Shown here piece by piece: positions 21,063 through 31,580 of a stretch of DNA of 64,000 bases. Source of the DNA: Albugo candida (lineage: Eukaryota; Oomycota; Peronosporomycetes; Albuginales; Albuginaceae); the NCBI GenBank assembly GCA_905220665.1, contig CAJNAR010000026.1:1-64000 (forward strand). The letters run 5' to 3'. The notes under the pieces were generated by a model that was not told the origin of the DNA, made no database searches, and was given only the letters and a program-made list of their open reading frames with translations. Each line of letters begins with the position of its first letter. Position 1 is the first letter of the stretch. The translations under genes were made by a program, and so were the position numbers.

Positions 21063-21986
21063 ATGATCAGTCCTTTATTGATAATTAAGATCTTTGTGCT
21101 GCTGGCACTACCTCCCGCGTACGGAAAGGATATCATCATAACGCTCAGAACAGTACAGTCATTTGACCGATTGGAAAGGTTCATTGACACTCAGTATGTT
21201 GGCGACTTTTTCATCGATGACATATCCCATACGTTTACGATTGCGACACCGTCCACGCTTCACTTTTGTATGCTTTTTACCTCTATCGATTACGACCACA
21301 GAGTATTATTCGCCGGGAATGCTGGTCTATGTGTCATTGCTTCCTATCCAGAAGGGCCGATCGGTCTCGCTAGACAGCAAAAGGTATCACAAGGAACACT
21401 TCATTTGGGTCACTTGAGTAATGCACGAAAAGGGATCGTCTTCACGTCGCAGATGTCAAACAGAAGGGATTTGTACCTAAACATTACATCGCATCGGGAC
21501 AGCGCAATGATTTATTTGCCCGCGGAAATCGGAAGTCAAGGAGAATGGATGGTGCATATGGATGGATACTCTGTGGGACCAGAGACCCATGTTGTAAGGT
21601 CATACAATGCAGTCTTCACTCTGTCGACGCATTGGATCACGGGACCGATGGAAGATATTGTACATATTGCGAGTAGACTTGGAGCCAAGCCAACTGACGA
21701 AACAGGGTATTTCAAAGTGAAATGTAGCGCTTCTCTACCGGACGTAGCGTTCCGGTTGGGTGAAAGAAGTATGCATTTTTCCGATATTGATCTTGCACAC
21801 CATACGATCGTCCGTATAGGCACTGAATGCGTGCTTCCGATTCGATATAGAAATGTGTGGGATCAGGATATGTGGGAGCTTGGGACTTCCTTTATGCACG
21901 GGAAAAATACGAGTTTCTGGTCATTCGATCAACTCGGGAAATACGAGATTGGACTCACCTCAAATCACTACATCGACCGTTTTTGA
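21063..21986 (+). CDS. Secreted pepsin-like pseudoprotease, second type (arm copy 1)
   Basis: The first ATG gives 307 residues; upstream TTG codons were ignored. A signal peptide is clear (MISPLLIIKIFVLLALPPA). The pepsin layout is well kept: FTIATPSTLHFCMLFTSID corresponds to the first active-site strand, with Thr-Ser-Ile (73-75) in place of Asp-Thr-Gly. EWMVHMDGYSVG matches the strand before the second site, and AVFTLSTHWITGP has Thr-Leu-Ser (186-188) in place of the second Asp-Thr-Gly. GYFKVKCSASLPDVAFRL and WELGTSFMHGKNTSFWSFD match the remaining core. Both catalytic aspartates are lost, so the protein should be inactive as a protease. The right-arm copy is nearly identical. Confidence 0.85.
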   Translation: MISPLLIIKIFVLLALPPAYGKDIIITLRTVQSFDRLERFIDTQYVGDFFIDDISHTFTIATPSTLHFCMLFTSIDYDHRVLFAGNAGLCVIASYPEGPIGLARQQKVSQGTLHLGHLSNARKGIVFTSQMSNRRDLYLNITSHRDSAMIYLPAEIGSQGEWMVHMDGYSVGPETHVVRSYNAVFTLSTHWITGPMEDIVHIASRLGAKPTDETGYFKVKCSASLPDVAFRLGERSMHFSDIDLAHHTIVRIGTECVLPIRYRNVWDQDMWELGTSFMHGKNTSFWSFDQLGKYEIGLTSNHYIDRF

Positions 21987-22264
21987 CACCTGAATAAAGT
22001 ATACGTATGTTGAGAGTTTTTGTTTGTTGAGTTCCTTGTCTTTCATGGGCTTACGTCGCTTTCGTTCATGCGAGATACGTTGTGAAAAGATTGTCCCTAC
22101 AAGTTGATTTGTAGCGCTTTTCGGTAAAAACAACCGTAGGGTTTTGAAGGAAGACTTGGAGCATTATCTCGTCTCAGAGTATTATTTCGTTTGGTTGCCA
22201 TGGAAATGTCGCCAGGAGATGGTTCATTGCACACAAGAGCCTTTCACGCTATAGTATGTTTCGA

Positions 22265-22522
22265 TTAACCGTTAACGGTTTCCTCTTCTTGTGCTCGTAA
22301 TCTTCGGTCGCGTGCATCCATCATTCGATCCCAATCCGTCAATAGTTGTAATTTACTCTATACGCGAATTTGATGAGAAATTCCATTAGCAGCAAGGTGA
22401 GATCACATGCATACCTGTCCGTTGTTCCTTGCTTGTGAGCGTGTGACCCAACCCAGTCCAACTCCCATTGTGGTGATTGCGCCGATCATGATAATAATTC
22501 CTGGAAGCGTTTGGTACGGCAT
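22265..22522 (-). CDS. NDUFA1: NDUFA1 (MWFE) complex I subunit, intact copy
   Basis: NDUFA1 is a small single-span accessory subunit of mitochondrial complex I. Exons 22,522-22,415 and 22,357-22,265, split by a 57-bp intron, give 66 residues. The protein begins MPYQTLPGIIIMIGAITTMG (the LPG before a membrane span is typical of MWFE) and later has LTDWDRMMDARDRRLRAQEE, matching the W-D-x-x-M-x-x-R-D-R-R pattern of the family. The copy in the other arm has a one-base deletion in exon 1. Confidence 0.75.
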
Positions 22523-22777
22523 CCGAGTATTTATGTTTCTTACATTCACGCAACCGTCGTAGCCAGTGTAAGTCGCAAAGGCCTGTATCCGTACATTAGT
22601 GCAACCAACTGAATCAGCTCATGCAACATAAATTGCTGCTCGTTGATTCAAAATTCGAATTCTAAAATGTTTGAAGACTATTTGCCTCCTCTAACATCAA
22701 CTACCTCTTTTCTACACAGCATTCATCACAATACGAGGTACATTATTGTGCTATGTTAAGGCTGTAAGCATGATACA

Positions 22778-23283
22778 TTGACGGGAAATGTCGTAGATGT
22801 GGCGCAACCAAGCGGCAAAGTCGCTTCAACTCACGAGTCAAATGCGCTGGTAAATGTTTTGGAGTATGCTGAAATGCTGAAAAAATTACGATCAGAATTG
22901 GGAAAGCAGAATACGGCGACTCTGTCCACGCAAATGAGTGGATTGATAATTGTGCAACGAAAGCAACGATTCACTTGTCGTTTACCTCATCCGATGGCAG
23001 CCAACTGGCAGCCAAAGTGACTGCGGTGTGCTTGCGAAGAACGGTTTCTATCAGAAAGACAAAACGTAAGCTTCAAAGAGAATGTGTGAGCCTCTCAAAA
23101 CGACTAAACGCTCAGTTTACGGAGACAATGTTCCAATCGGTGCCTTTTCGGAGGCATTCGATAGCGCCTGCTATCAACAAGCGACCTCAAAAGCGGAGTG
23201 CAAACTGTCGAATGCGGTCACATCGACGAGACTCCCTTCATGCAACATTTCCGAGAAGAGTTGAGTTAATTACAAAACAATAG
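22778..23283 (+). pseudogene. Cys-containing ORF remnant (arm copy 1)
   Basis: Comparison with 30,219-30,760 shows a common reading with EYGDSVHANEW, CATKATIHLSF and KNGFYQKDKT. Here an 11-nt tandem duplication (GGCAGCCAACT near 22,996) breaks the frame. Downstream pieces lie in other frames. The family is unknown. Both arms look decayed, although local frames are conserved. Confidence 0.4.
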
Positions 23284-24005
23284 ATCAGATTTGTAGGAAT
23301 TGCAATAAAATATGCATTCGTCGCAATGTGTCAGATATTTCGAGGGAAGTGTGACATAGCGGCGGTGCAACCGTTAGATGGAAATAACCATAGTGGCATG
23401 CATCCATGAATGTGCTGCCAAGCACGGCTTGGATCGCACATATTTCTGGCGAGAAATCTCGCTTTCATGGATGCATGTGTGAGCTTCTTCTCTTCAGAGT
23501 CTCTTGGTCCGAGTTTATGACCGGCTTGGCTCGACTAGCGACTCTAATGTAATGCTAATAGTAGTTTTCATGGATTGAATCGCACGATGATAACCAGCCT
23601 GTATTAGTGAATTTGTCGATTGATCGCGGCAAAAGAGATCACCCATCTAATGCTCCTTGTCTTTTTAGAACTTTCGGCTCTTCCAATTTCTTCGGCATCT
23701 CGAAGTTTTCATTGACGACTTTTTGTCTACTTTAAGGGTACAAAGTCTGTAAATAAGAATTTGAAAGGCGACACACTCCTATTAACTTTTTGCATGGCGC
23801 ATATGTTGTCAATCTTATGGAATATTTCGATAAGTATCGTTTTTCGAATACAATTTAGCTATCTCTTATAGCGCTCTTCAGTTGATTATAATTAAACACT
23901 GAGTGTTGTGAGGAACGCAAAATCAAGTTTGGACTCCTTTGTAGGTATTCTTTAGTGCATTGCAGGATTAGTTCTTATCTGGATGCAGTATGCAATACAG
24001 CACCC
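23284..24005. other. Inner end of left arm, no gene
   Basis: This stretch pairs with 25,171-25,503 and 29,865-30,300, split in the right arm by the copia element. Identity here is visibly lower than in the middle of the arms. No coding potential is apparent. Confidence 0.6.
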
Positions 24006-24012
24006 GTTAAGC

Positions 24013-24249
24013 TCACTGGGAGATCGACAAAGCATTTATCATTTTTCCGATACTTTGTAGAGTATTGCCAGACACCAAAACGTGCCCTGTTTTTCTCCTC
24101 GTCTCACCAAAATGTACTATTGGGTGTGGAATGATGCTTTGTATTAATTCATCCATTAGAGATTTCAATAATGCTGTCTTACAACTTGAATCAAATACCG
24201 CAAAGTATTTATCAATAGCGAGCGTTCCGAAGGGTTTATCACCGGACAC
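24013..24249 (-). pseudogene. Possible fragment of AIR carboxylase ATP-grasp (PurK/ADE2) C terminus
   Basis: The segment PHPIVHFGETRRKTGHVLVS resembles the C-terminal motif V-H-x-Y-G-K-x-x-R-x-G-R-K-x-G-H of the purine biosynthesis carboxylase ATPase domain. Only 78 codons are open and no other part of the enzyme is seen nearby, so it is probably a fragment. It lies in the unique spacer at the inner edge of the left arm. Confidence 0.35.
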
Positions 24250-25170
24250 ATGCTAAAGAATCCCTCGCTATGTACTAAATGATACTGTAGTTCACGTTCG
24301 GTCGGCACATCCTCATGATGAGCTGCACATTTCGATTTCTAGCTGCATAACTTCTTCGGTCTCTGTAAACTATAAGTGAGTTAACAGATCAGCTTCAAAG
24401 CTCGTTGAAGTACCCTCTTGCTGCATTGGGTGTGTCCAGTGTACGAACGAATAGTGTTCGCAACACGTGTTAGTATCCGTACTGTACCTCCAATGTTGAA
24501 AGTCTAAACGAGAGTTGCAAGTTAGCATAAACCTCCTTACAGCGCTTCCGAGATCTTGTAGATCTAGCTGTAGCGATTTACTCTAAACTGGGAACATGTA
24601 AAAGATGCATCAAAGGAATTTAACCTTCTCTGGATACACAGGATAATGTAGGGGATCTTTCTACGAAGCGTTCACTGAAAAGTTGTAGTGTACTATTGAA
24701 GGCCATATCTGTTATAGGCTGACAAGTAGATTGGAAGTCTCTAGTGACGTGCATCAATACGATGCAGGTTCACGTATCAAAAAGGCGAGAAGTTTTAGTC
24801 TTATAGCCTATATAGCAAATAGAATTCTAGGAACTATACATTACGGTGAAATAGAGGGAACGATAGAGCAAGTCCTGCTTGCAGAAATCATATTAAGTAA
24901 ACCAGAACGCTTGAGTGAACAACTTTTAGGATGGCGTTCGCCACTTTATAGCGTGCTCAGGCTAAACTAAAAGCATCTCCCTCATCGATCGGCCATGAAC
25001 AATAAGGTGACGGTCGTTCGAAAGAATGTATGAGTACATCCAGAACAAGCTTTGATTGAGGCTTTTATAGGTAAAGACTTGGTTAAAAGTGCTCACGAAG
25101 ACATATTCTTGATGTTTAATGCCATATAGAGCACGGTTCCTGCATTGTCGGTTGTGTTATAAACTTTTGC
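24250..25170. other. Unique spacer between the arms
   Basis: This AT-rich stretch matches neither arm. A 79-codon plus-strand reading (24,731-24,970) resembles nothing I know. No RNA gene was found. It is the loop of the palindrome. Confidence 0.5.
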
Positions 25171-25498
25171 GGCGCTGTATTGGCTACTGAGCATCAAAAG
25201 AATTTGATCTTCTTCAATACACTAAAGATTCCCTACAAAGGAGTCCAATTCTGAGTTCGCGTTCCTCACAAAACTCAGTGTTTAATCATCAACTGAAGAG
25301 CACTACAAGGAAATAGCATGATTGTTTCAAATAAGATACTCATCGAAATATTCTGTAAGGTTGACAACATATGCGCAATGCAAAAAGTCAATAGCGGTGT
25401 GCAGCCTTTCACATTTCTTATTTATAGATTTCCTACCCTTTAAGTAGACAATAAGCCGCTAATGAAAACCTTGAGCTGCCGAAGAAATTGGAAGAGCC

Positions 25499-25503
25499 GA
25501 AAG
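25499..25503. repeat. Copia target-site duplication, left
   Basis: GAAAG immediately precedes the 5' LTR and is repeated at 29,860-29,864. Confidence 0.9.
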
Positions 25504-25656
25504 TGTTGATGATGGTGTAGATCACATTGAAAACTATAGGCGATGCGGGAGATTCTATTATTACATTTACTGTGTTTAGGAATCTAAAAGATAATAAACG
25601 CACTTTTCACTTTTCCGGAACGTCGCGCCTCTCCTTCCAACCCCTTTGATTCAACA
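25504..25656 (+). repeat. Copia 5' LTR
   Basis: The 153-bp LTR begins TGTTGATGATGGTG and ends GATTCAACA. It differs from the 3' LTR at a few sites and by 3 bp of length, indicating some age since insertion. Confidence 0.9.
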
Positions 25657-25670
25657 GGTTATGAGCCCAA
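25657..25670 (+). other. Primer binding site complementary to initiator tRNA-Met anticodon arm
   Basis: The bases directly after the LTR, GGTTATGAGCCC, are the reverse complement of GGGCTCATAACC, the anticodon arm of eukaryotic initiator tRNA-Met. This is the half-tRNA priming mode known for Drosophila copia. The ATG of Gag (25,661) lies inside this site. Confidence 0.7.
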
Positions 25671-28600
25671 GCTCGATGGACCAGAACGACGTATTGCTTG
25701 AAGATAATTATTTCGTATGGGAGTTTAATGCTCGGATGAGGTTAGCAAGGAAAACTTCCACGGACACATCGATGCATTAAAGATTCCGAATGAGGGCGAT
25801 CCAGCAATCGAAATGTGGAAAGTCAATGACGTCAAGTCCTTCGCCATCATTGCGACAATGATCAGCCCGAAACCCAGTCATTAATTCGCTCCACTACAAG
25901 TACAGCTGAAGCGTGGGAAATCTTGAAAAACTTTTTCGTTCGGCGAAACACGCACAATCGCGGACAAATAAGACGACAAGTGCACGAGTTCAAAATGGAA
26001 AAGGGTGGAAATCATTGGAACACCTCATGAAATTTGAGGAGATTTGCACAAGAATGGCTGCGATTGGAGACAATTTGAACCAAGACGAACAAATCATCTT
26101 GCTATTAGGCAGTCTGTCCGATGAATACCACTCAATCGTAAAAATCATCGAAAAAAAACATACCAAATATGGATATATTACAAGCGAAAGAAATGATCCA
26201 ACGTGAATATGAATCGCTGCAACGAAAGGAGTCCGGGGAACTTGCTTTGAAAGCAACGAAGCAGCAGTCCATAAAAGAAAGACGAGGAAACCATAAACAG
26301 CGGGATGGAGCTGTAGAGAAGCTCAATGGAAAGTATTATGGATGTGGACGTACTGGACATAGAATAGCGGAATTTCGTCAAAATCGACAGCAGTGTGGAC
26401 GGCAACCAAGCAGCGAGCACGCATTCATGGCGACAAACAACAAATCTGACATGAATTGGTTACAAGATAGTGGTGCCAGCAATCACATGAGTCCATTTCA
26501 AGAAGAATTCACGGATCTCGAGCAACTCAAATCATCAATTCAAATCACTGTTGCAAATGGCCTTCAACTAACAGCCACAAAGATTTGGAACCGTTCACAT
26601 TACACTCGAAATTGGAGCTCAAGTAAACATTTATGATGTTCTATTGGTACCAGGCATGGATAGACGACTACTGTCAGTATCAGCTTTGTTGTCAAGAGGA
26701 CTCGTAGATAAATTTGAAGGAAAATGGTGTAGCATCATGAAAAACGGTCAACTGGTGACAAATCTCAAGAAAAAATAAAAGCTGTACGCATTGCGATGTT
26801 CATCCAGCGTGAAGAATGCCAGTCAAGCAAATTCGAAACAAGATTTGAAATAATGGCATGCACGCCTTGGACATATATCGATGTCGAATCTGAAAAACGT
26901 CAGTAAATGTGTCGACGGAATGAACGTGGATTTGAATCAAGAAGATGATCATGAAATGTGTGTAGCATGTATAAATGGGAAAATGAATGTGGAATCATTC
27001 CCAAAATCAAAGAATAGTGAGATCAAGACCTCCGGAGTCCTAGAAGTTATACACAGTGACGTAATGGGTCCCATGCAAATCAAATCACACGGGGGTGCAA
27101 AATATGTTGTCACGTTTATCGACGATTACTCCAGATATACTTTCGCCTATTTCCTAGCATCGAAGAGTGAAGTGTTCGAGAAGTTTGTGGAATATAAAGC
27201 TTTGATGAAGAATCAAATAAACAAAAGGATCAAGTGTATTCGAACCGACAACGGGGGAGAGTACATCAACAAGAAGCTCACATACCTTTGTCGCCGCCCG
27301 GGATGACACATCAAACAACTGTCTCTTACTCGCCTCAGCTAAACGGTTTGGCTGACCGAATGAACCGTACATTGATGGAGCAAGCTCGATGTATGATAGC
27401 CTGGAAGAGTGTCGACAAGCAGTGGTGGGCGGAAGCAATTAATACAGCGGTGTATATCAACAATCGCGTTCCATGCTCAGTTTGGAAATCCAAGACACCT
27501 ATTGAAATTTCTTGGGAACGCGACCGAATTTGGTCAACTTGTGTGTTTTTGGATTCAAAGGTTTTGCACACATCGGCAGGGCAAAGAGACAAAACCTGGA
27601 TGATAAAGGATTCTCTTGTATGTTTGTCGGATACTCGGCGATGACAAAGGGTTATCGAGTGATTGATTCCAGAACAAACAAATTGGTGATAGTGCGAACA
27701 GCTGTATTCGAATAATCGAACAAGATCAAGCACGTTCAAGTGGTGGATGGTCACTTGGGGTAGAGTATGGTGCGAACATTGACCGCGAACATGATGAGGA
27801 TGTACAAGTTGAGAATATTGTACCAAGACGTGATGTTGATGTTGAAATGGAGGAAACGCATCAGCAATCATCATCGCAGCTTGACGTCAACGCATGATAT
27901 GGATATGGATATTGAAGAAAGTGCTTTAACGGACAATTTCTCCAATACGGCTATGGTGCCGAGGGAGAGAAGATATGATGATGAAGATTTTAATTGTGGT
28001 ACGCATTCTAGACGACACAATCTGAGAGGGAATCCACAATTAGCACTCATGGACGGTGGTTACTCAGACGCAATCGACCTTATAAGAGCGATTCAGTTGA
28101 AGGTGATGGACGACCGAAGAAACGATACAGACTCGAAGATGAAGAAGATTATGCAGCGCTGGAAGTACCAGGTTGCTATCAAGGTGTAAGAAAATCACCA
28201 GAAGCGGAGCAGTGCTTTGAGGATATCAGAGCGGAATTGGCAGCTTTGGAGGATAAGTCAACTTGGACCGTAGTAAAACGTTCACCAAGTCAGAAAGTGA
28301 TCGGCACCAAGTGGGTATTTTCAATCAACAAGAATGTCAAAGGAGAAATCCAACGTTATAAGGAAAGACTTGTCACACTTGGCTATCGACAAACCCCAAG
28401 CATCGACTACTTTGAGACGCACTCTCCTGTTGCAAGTTTGAATTTAATTCGTGTATTTTTGGCATTATGCTGTCACCGAGGTTATCATGTGCAGCAATAT
28501 GATGTGGATACGAATGGAACTCTGGCAGAAGATGTATTCATCTGGCCACCGGAAGGAGTATCAATTCAACCAAACCATGTTTGCAAGCTGAGCAGAAGTT

Positions 28601-29715
28601 TATATGGTCTAAAGCAAGCAGCTGTCACATGTACAAGTTGATCTCAAATATATTTGAGATAAAACTAGGATTCAATCGATGCAAGACGGATTCTTGCACT
28701 TTTTGTTCGACAAGGGGGACATGATTACACATACATTGCGTTTTATGTTGACGATAATATGCTGATTGGAGCAAGAAGTTTGGAAATGATTAACAAGATC
28801 ATGCTTCAATTGAGGAAAGAGTTTTCACCCAAAACACTTGGTCAAGTGAGACATATTCTTGGTACGGAAGCTGAGTATCGTCAAGTAAGCGAGTGATGAA
28901 GATCTTCCAGGCAGCATGCATTTCGAGAATGATCGACAAGTCCAATCAAGTTGACTCGAAACCAGTATACAACCCAACAGTTGTGGGTTAGTCATTGACG
29001 AAAAGTGAGACCGCAGATCGACAGATGAAGAAGCGGCTTTTTCGATCGCTGGTTGATCATTACTTTACATTGCGAATTGAACAAGACCTGATATTACATT
29101 TGCTGTATGTCAGCTAAGTCGGCACCTTGAAAATCCAACTGAGGAACTCAAAAAGGCAGCAATTCGAGTGCTGCGATATCTCAAGTAGACCAAAATATGT
29201 GGAGTTTGGTTTCGATCTAGCCAAGATCTACAGGTTTGTGCGTATAGTGACGCAAATTGGGCAGCATCCAAGGAAAATCGCCGATCTATGTCATGTATCA
29301 TGGTTATGATGAATGGATCACCTTTATTTTCAAGTCAAGATTACAGAGAGTTGTCGCTTTAAGTACCGCCGAAGCAGAATCCGTCGTACTATCTATTTTT
29401 ATCCAAGAAGTCATATTGATCAAGAGTCTTCTGGAAGAGTTGGGAATTCAAAAAGAGTCGGTGATTACTGTATATGAGGACAATCAGAGTGCAATTGCTA
29501 TTGCAAAGAATGATGGGTATCAAAGCCGAGCAAAGCACATCGACATTCGTCATCATTTTGTCCGTGAACAAGTTGAATTTGGAAAGATCAAATTGAAGTA
29601 TGTTAATTCAAAGTGTCAAGTGGCCGATTATTTGACCAAGCCACTAGCGACTAACCAATTCCAAGAGTTATTGAAGAAGTCAAATGTTGGAGATTGCAAG
29701 TCGAGGGAGTGTTGA
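25661..29715 (+). pseudogene. Copia Gag-Pol polyprotein, multiply broken
   Basis: Recognisable parts in order: a Gag segment (SLEHLMKFEEICTRM, LLLGSLSDEYHSIV); a damaged zinc knuckle (YGCGRTGHRIAEF, final Cys lost); protease DSGASNHM at about 26,470; integrase HSDVMGPMQ, FIDDYSRYTF and TDNGGEY at 27,050-27,260; reverse transcriptase KWVFSINKNVKGEIQRYK and LYGLKQAA at 28,300-28,620; and RNase H ALSTAEAES, DNQSAIAIAKN and RAKHIDIRHHF at 29,350-29,560. Stops separate these blocks, and the reverse transcriptase YVDD region is in a different frame (FYVDDNMLIGA near 28,750). Confidence 0.9.
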
Positions 29716-29859
29716 TGATGGTGTAGACCACATTAACTAAAGGCTATGCGGGAGATTCTATTATTACATTTACTGTAGTTAGGAATCTAAAACTTAATAA
29801 ACGCACTTTCCACTTTTCCGGAACGTCGCGCCTCTCCTTCCAACCTCTTTGATTCAACA
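29710..29859 (+). repeat. Copia 3' LTR
   Basis: The 150-bp LTR is nearly identical to the 5' LTR and is followed by the target-site duplication GAAAG. Confidence 0.9.
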
Positions 29860-30218
29860 GAAAGTTCTAAAAAGACAAGGAGCATTAGCTGGGTGATCTC
29901 TATTGCCGCGACCAATCGACAAATCGACAAATATAGGATGGTTATCATCGTGCGTTTTAGATTATATGAGTATGCAATTGGTGAGGCGCAAGAATATCAA
30001 TCCATGAAAACTACTAGAGCATTACATTAGAGCTGCTAGCTGAGCCAAGCCGGTCATAAACGCGGGCCAAGAGACTCTGAAGAGAAGAAGCTCACACATG
30101 CATCCATGAAAGCGAGATTTCTCGCCAGAAATATGTGCGATTCGAGCCGTACTTGGCAGCACATTCATGTATGAGGCAGGTTTGGTTGTTTCCATCTAAC
30201 GGCTGCACCGCTGCTATG

Positions 30219-30760
30219 TCACACTTGCCCCGGAATATCTGACACATCGCGACGAATGCATACTTTGTAGCAATTCTTACAAATCCGATCTATTGTTTTG
30301 TAATTAACTCGACTCTTCTCGGAAATGTTGCATGAAGGGAGTCTCGTCGATGTGACCGTATTCGACAGTTTGCACTCCGCTTTTGAGGTCGGTTGACAGC
30401 AGACACGATCGAATACCTTCGGCAAGGCACCGACTGGGACATTGTCTCCGTAAATCGAGCATTAAGCCGTTTTGAGAGGCTCTCACATTCTCGTTGAAGG
30501 TCATGTTTTGTCTTTCAAGACGAAACCGTTCTTCGCGCGCACACCGCAGTCATTTTGGCTGCCATCAGAAAAGGTATACGACAAGTGGATCGTTACTTTC
30601 GTTGCACACTTTTTAATGCACTCGTTTGCGTGGGCAGAGTCGCCGTATTCCGCTTTCCCAGTTCTGATCGCAATCTTTCAGCATGCGCCAAAACATTTAC
30701 CAGCGCATTTGACTTACGAGTTGAAGCGATTTTGCTGCTCAGTTGTGCTATATCGACGAC
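30219..30760 (-). pseudogene. Cys-containing ORF remnant (arm copy 2)
   Basis: This is the inverted counterpart of 22,778-23,283. A continuous reading EYGDSAHANECIKKCATK then LSYTFSDGSQNDCGV and KNGFVLKDKT ends at a stop near 30,505. Later Cys-containing pieces lie in other frames. It lacks the 11-nt duplication of copy 1. The family is unknown. Confidence 0.4.
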
Positions 30761-31043
30761 ATCATCGTCAATGAATCATGCATACAGTCTTGATAAAGGA
30801 CAGTAGTGTACCTCGCAGGGTGATGAACGCTGTATAGAAAATAGACAATTAATGTAGAAGGAGGCAAAAGTCGTCACATCTTAAGGATTCAAATTTGTAA
30901 TTTGTTTTCAAATTTTGAATCATTGAGCATCAATTCATGCCGCACGAGCTGATTCAGTTGGTTCAATTAATGTACAGATACAGGCCTTTGCGACTTACAC
31001 TGGCTACGACGGTTGCGTGGATGTAAGAAACATAAATACTCGG

Positions 31044-31300
31044 ATGCCGTACCAAACGCTTCCAGGAATTATTATCATGATCGGCGCTATCACCACAATG
31101 GGATTGGACTGGGTTGGGTCACACGCTCACAAGCAAGGAATAATTGACAGGTATGCATGTGATCTCACCTTGCTGCTAATGGAATTTCTCATCAAATTCA
31201 CGTATAGAGTAAATTACAACTATTGACGGATTGGGATCGAATGATGAATGCACGCGACCGAAGATTACGAGCACAAGAAGAGGAAACAGTTAACGGTTAA
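31044..31300 (+). pseudogene. NDUFA1 copy 2, frameshifted in exon 1
   Basis: It is almost identical to the left-arm gene, but one G is missing after CAATGGGA in exon 1 (about 31,104). With the normal acceptor (TATAG|AGT) the frame is lost and a stop follows in VNYNY. Using an acceptor 2 bp downstream (TATAGAG|T) would restore the C-terminal WDRMMNARDRRLRAQEE but leave about 16 altered residues (GLDWVGSHAHKQGII). It may be non-functional. Confidence 0.7.
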
Positions 31301-31580
31301 TCGAAACATACTATGTAGCGTGAAAGGCTTTTGTGTGCAATGAACCATCTCCTGGCGACATTTCCATGGCAACCAAACGAAATAATACTCTGAGACGAGA
31401 TAATGCTCCAAGTCTTCCTTCAAAACCCTACGGTTGTTTTTACCGAAAAGCGCTACAAATCAACTTGTAGTGACAATCTTTTCACAACGTATCTCGCATG
31501 AACGAAAGCGACGTAAGCCCATGAAAGACAAGGAACTCAACAAACAAAAACTCTCAACATACGTATACTTTATTCAGGTG

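Larger units (their letters stand above)
9850..24005 (+). repeat. Left arm of giant inverted duplication
   Basis: The order PrxQ, ING, RPB7, PX-like, Trp-rich ORF, pepsin-like gene, decayed membrane-like gene, SAHH, unidentified gene, TXNDC9, 307-residue pseudoprotease, NDUFA1 and Cys ORF is repeated in exact inverse order in 25,171-60,200. Identity varies from about 80% (outer and innermost parts) to almost complete (18.8-22.6 kb). This arm carries no transposon insertion. Confidence 0.85.
25504..29859 (+). mobile_element. Ty1/copia LTR retrotransposon, degenerate
   Basis: The element is 4,356 bp with short LTRs (153 and 150 bp) that start TGTTGATGATGG and end TTCAACA. It is flanked by a perfect 5-bp target-site duplication, GAAAG, at 25,499-25,503 and 29,860-29,864. 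Joining the flanks restores the left-arm sequence GCCGAAAGTTCT, confirming the insertion site. A purine tract (GAGGGAG) precedes the 3' LTR. The internal coding order Gag, protease, integrase, reverse transcriptase, RNase H is typical of copia. Several stops and frameshifts make it non-autonomous today. Confidence 0.95.

Noticed and set aside
24731..24970. 79-codon ORF in the spacer as a gene
   Set aside because: It resembles no family, has no intron or conserved partner, and is short enough to be open by chance in AT-rich DNA.
24000..25200. Assembly artefact as explanation of the large palindrome
   Set aside because: The arms differ by substitutions, indels, frameshifts and independent insertions with clean target duplications, which an artefactual mirror copy would not show. 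Long reads would still be the decisive test.
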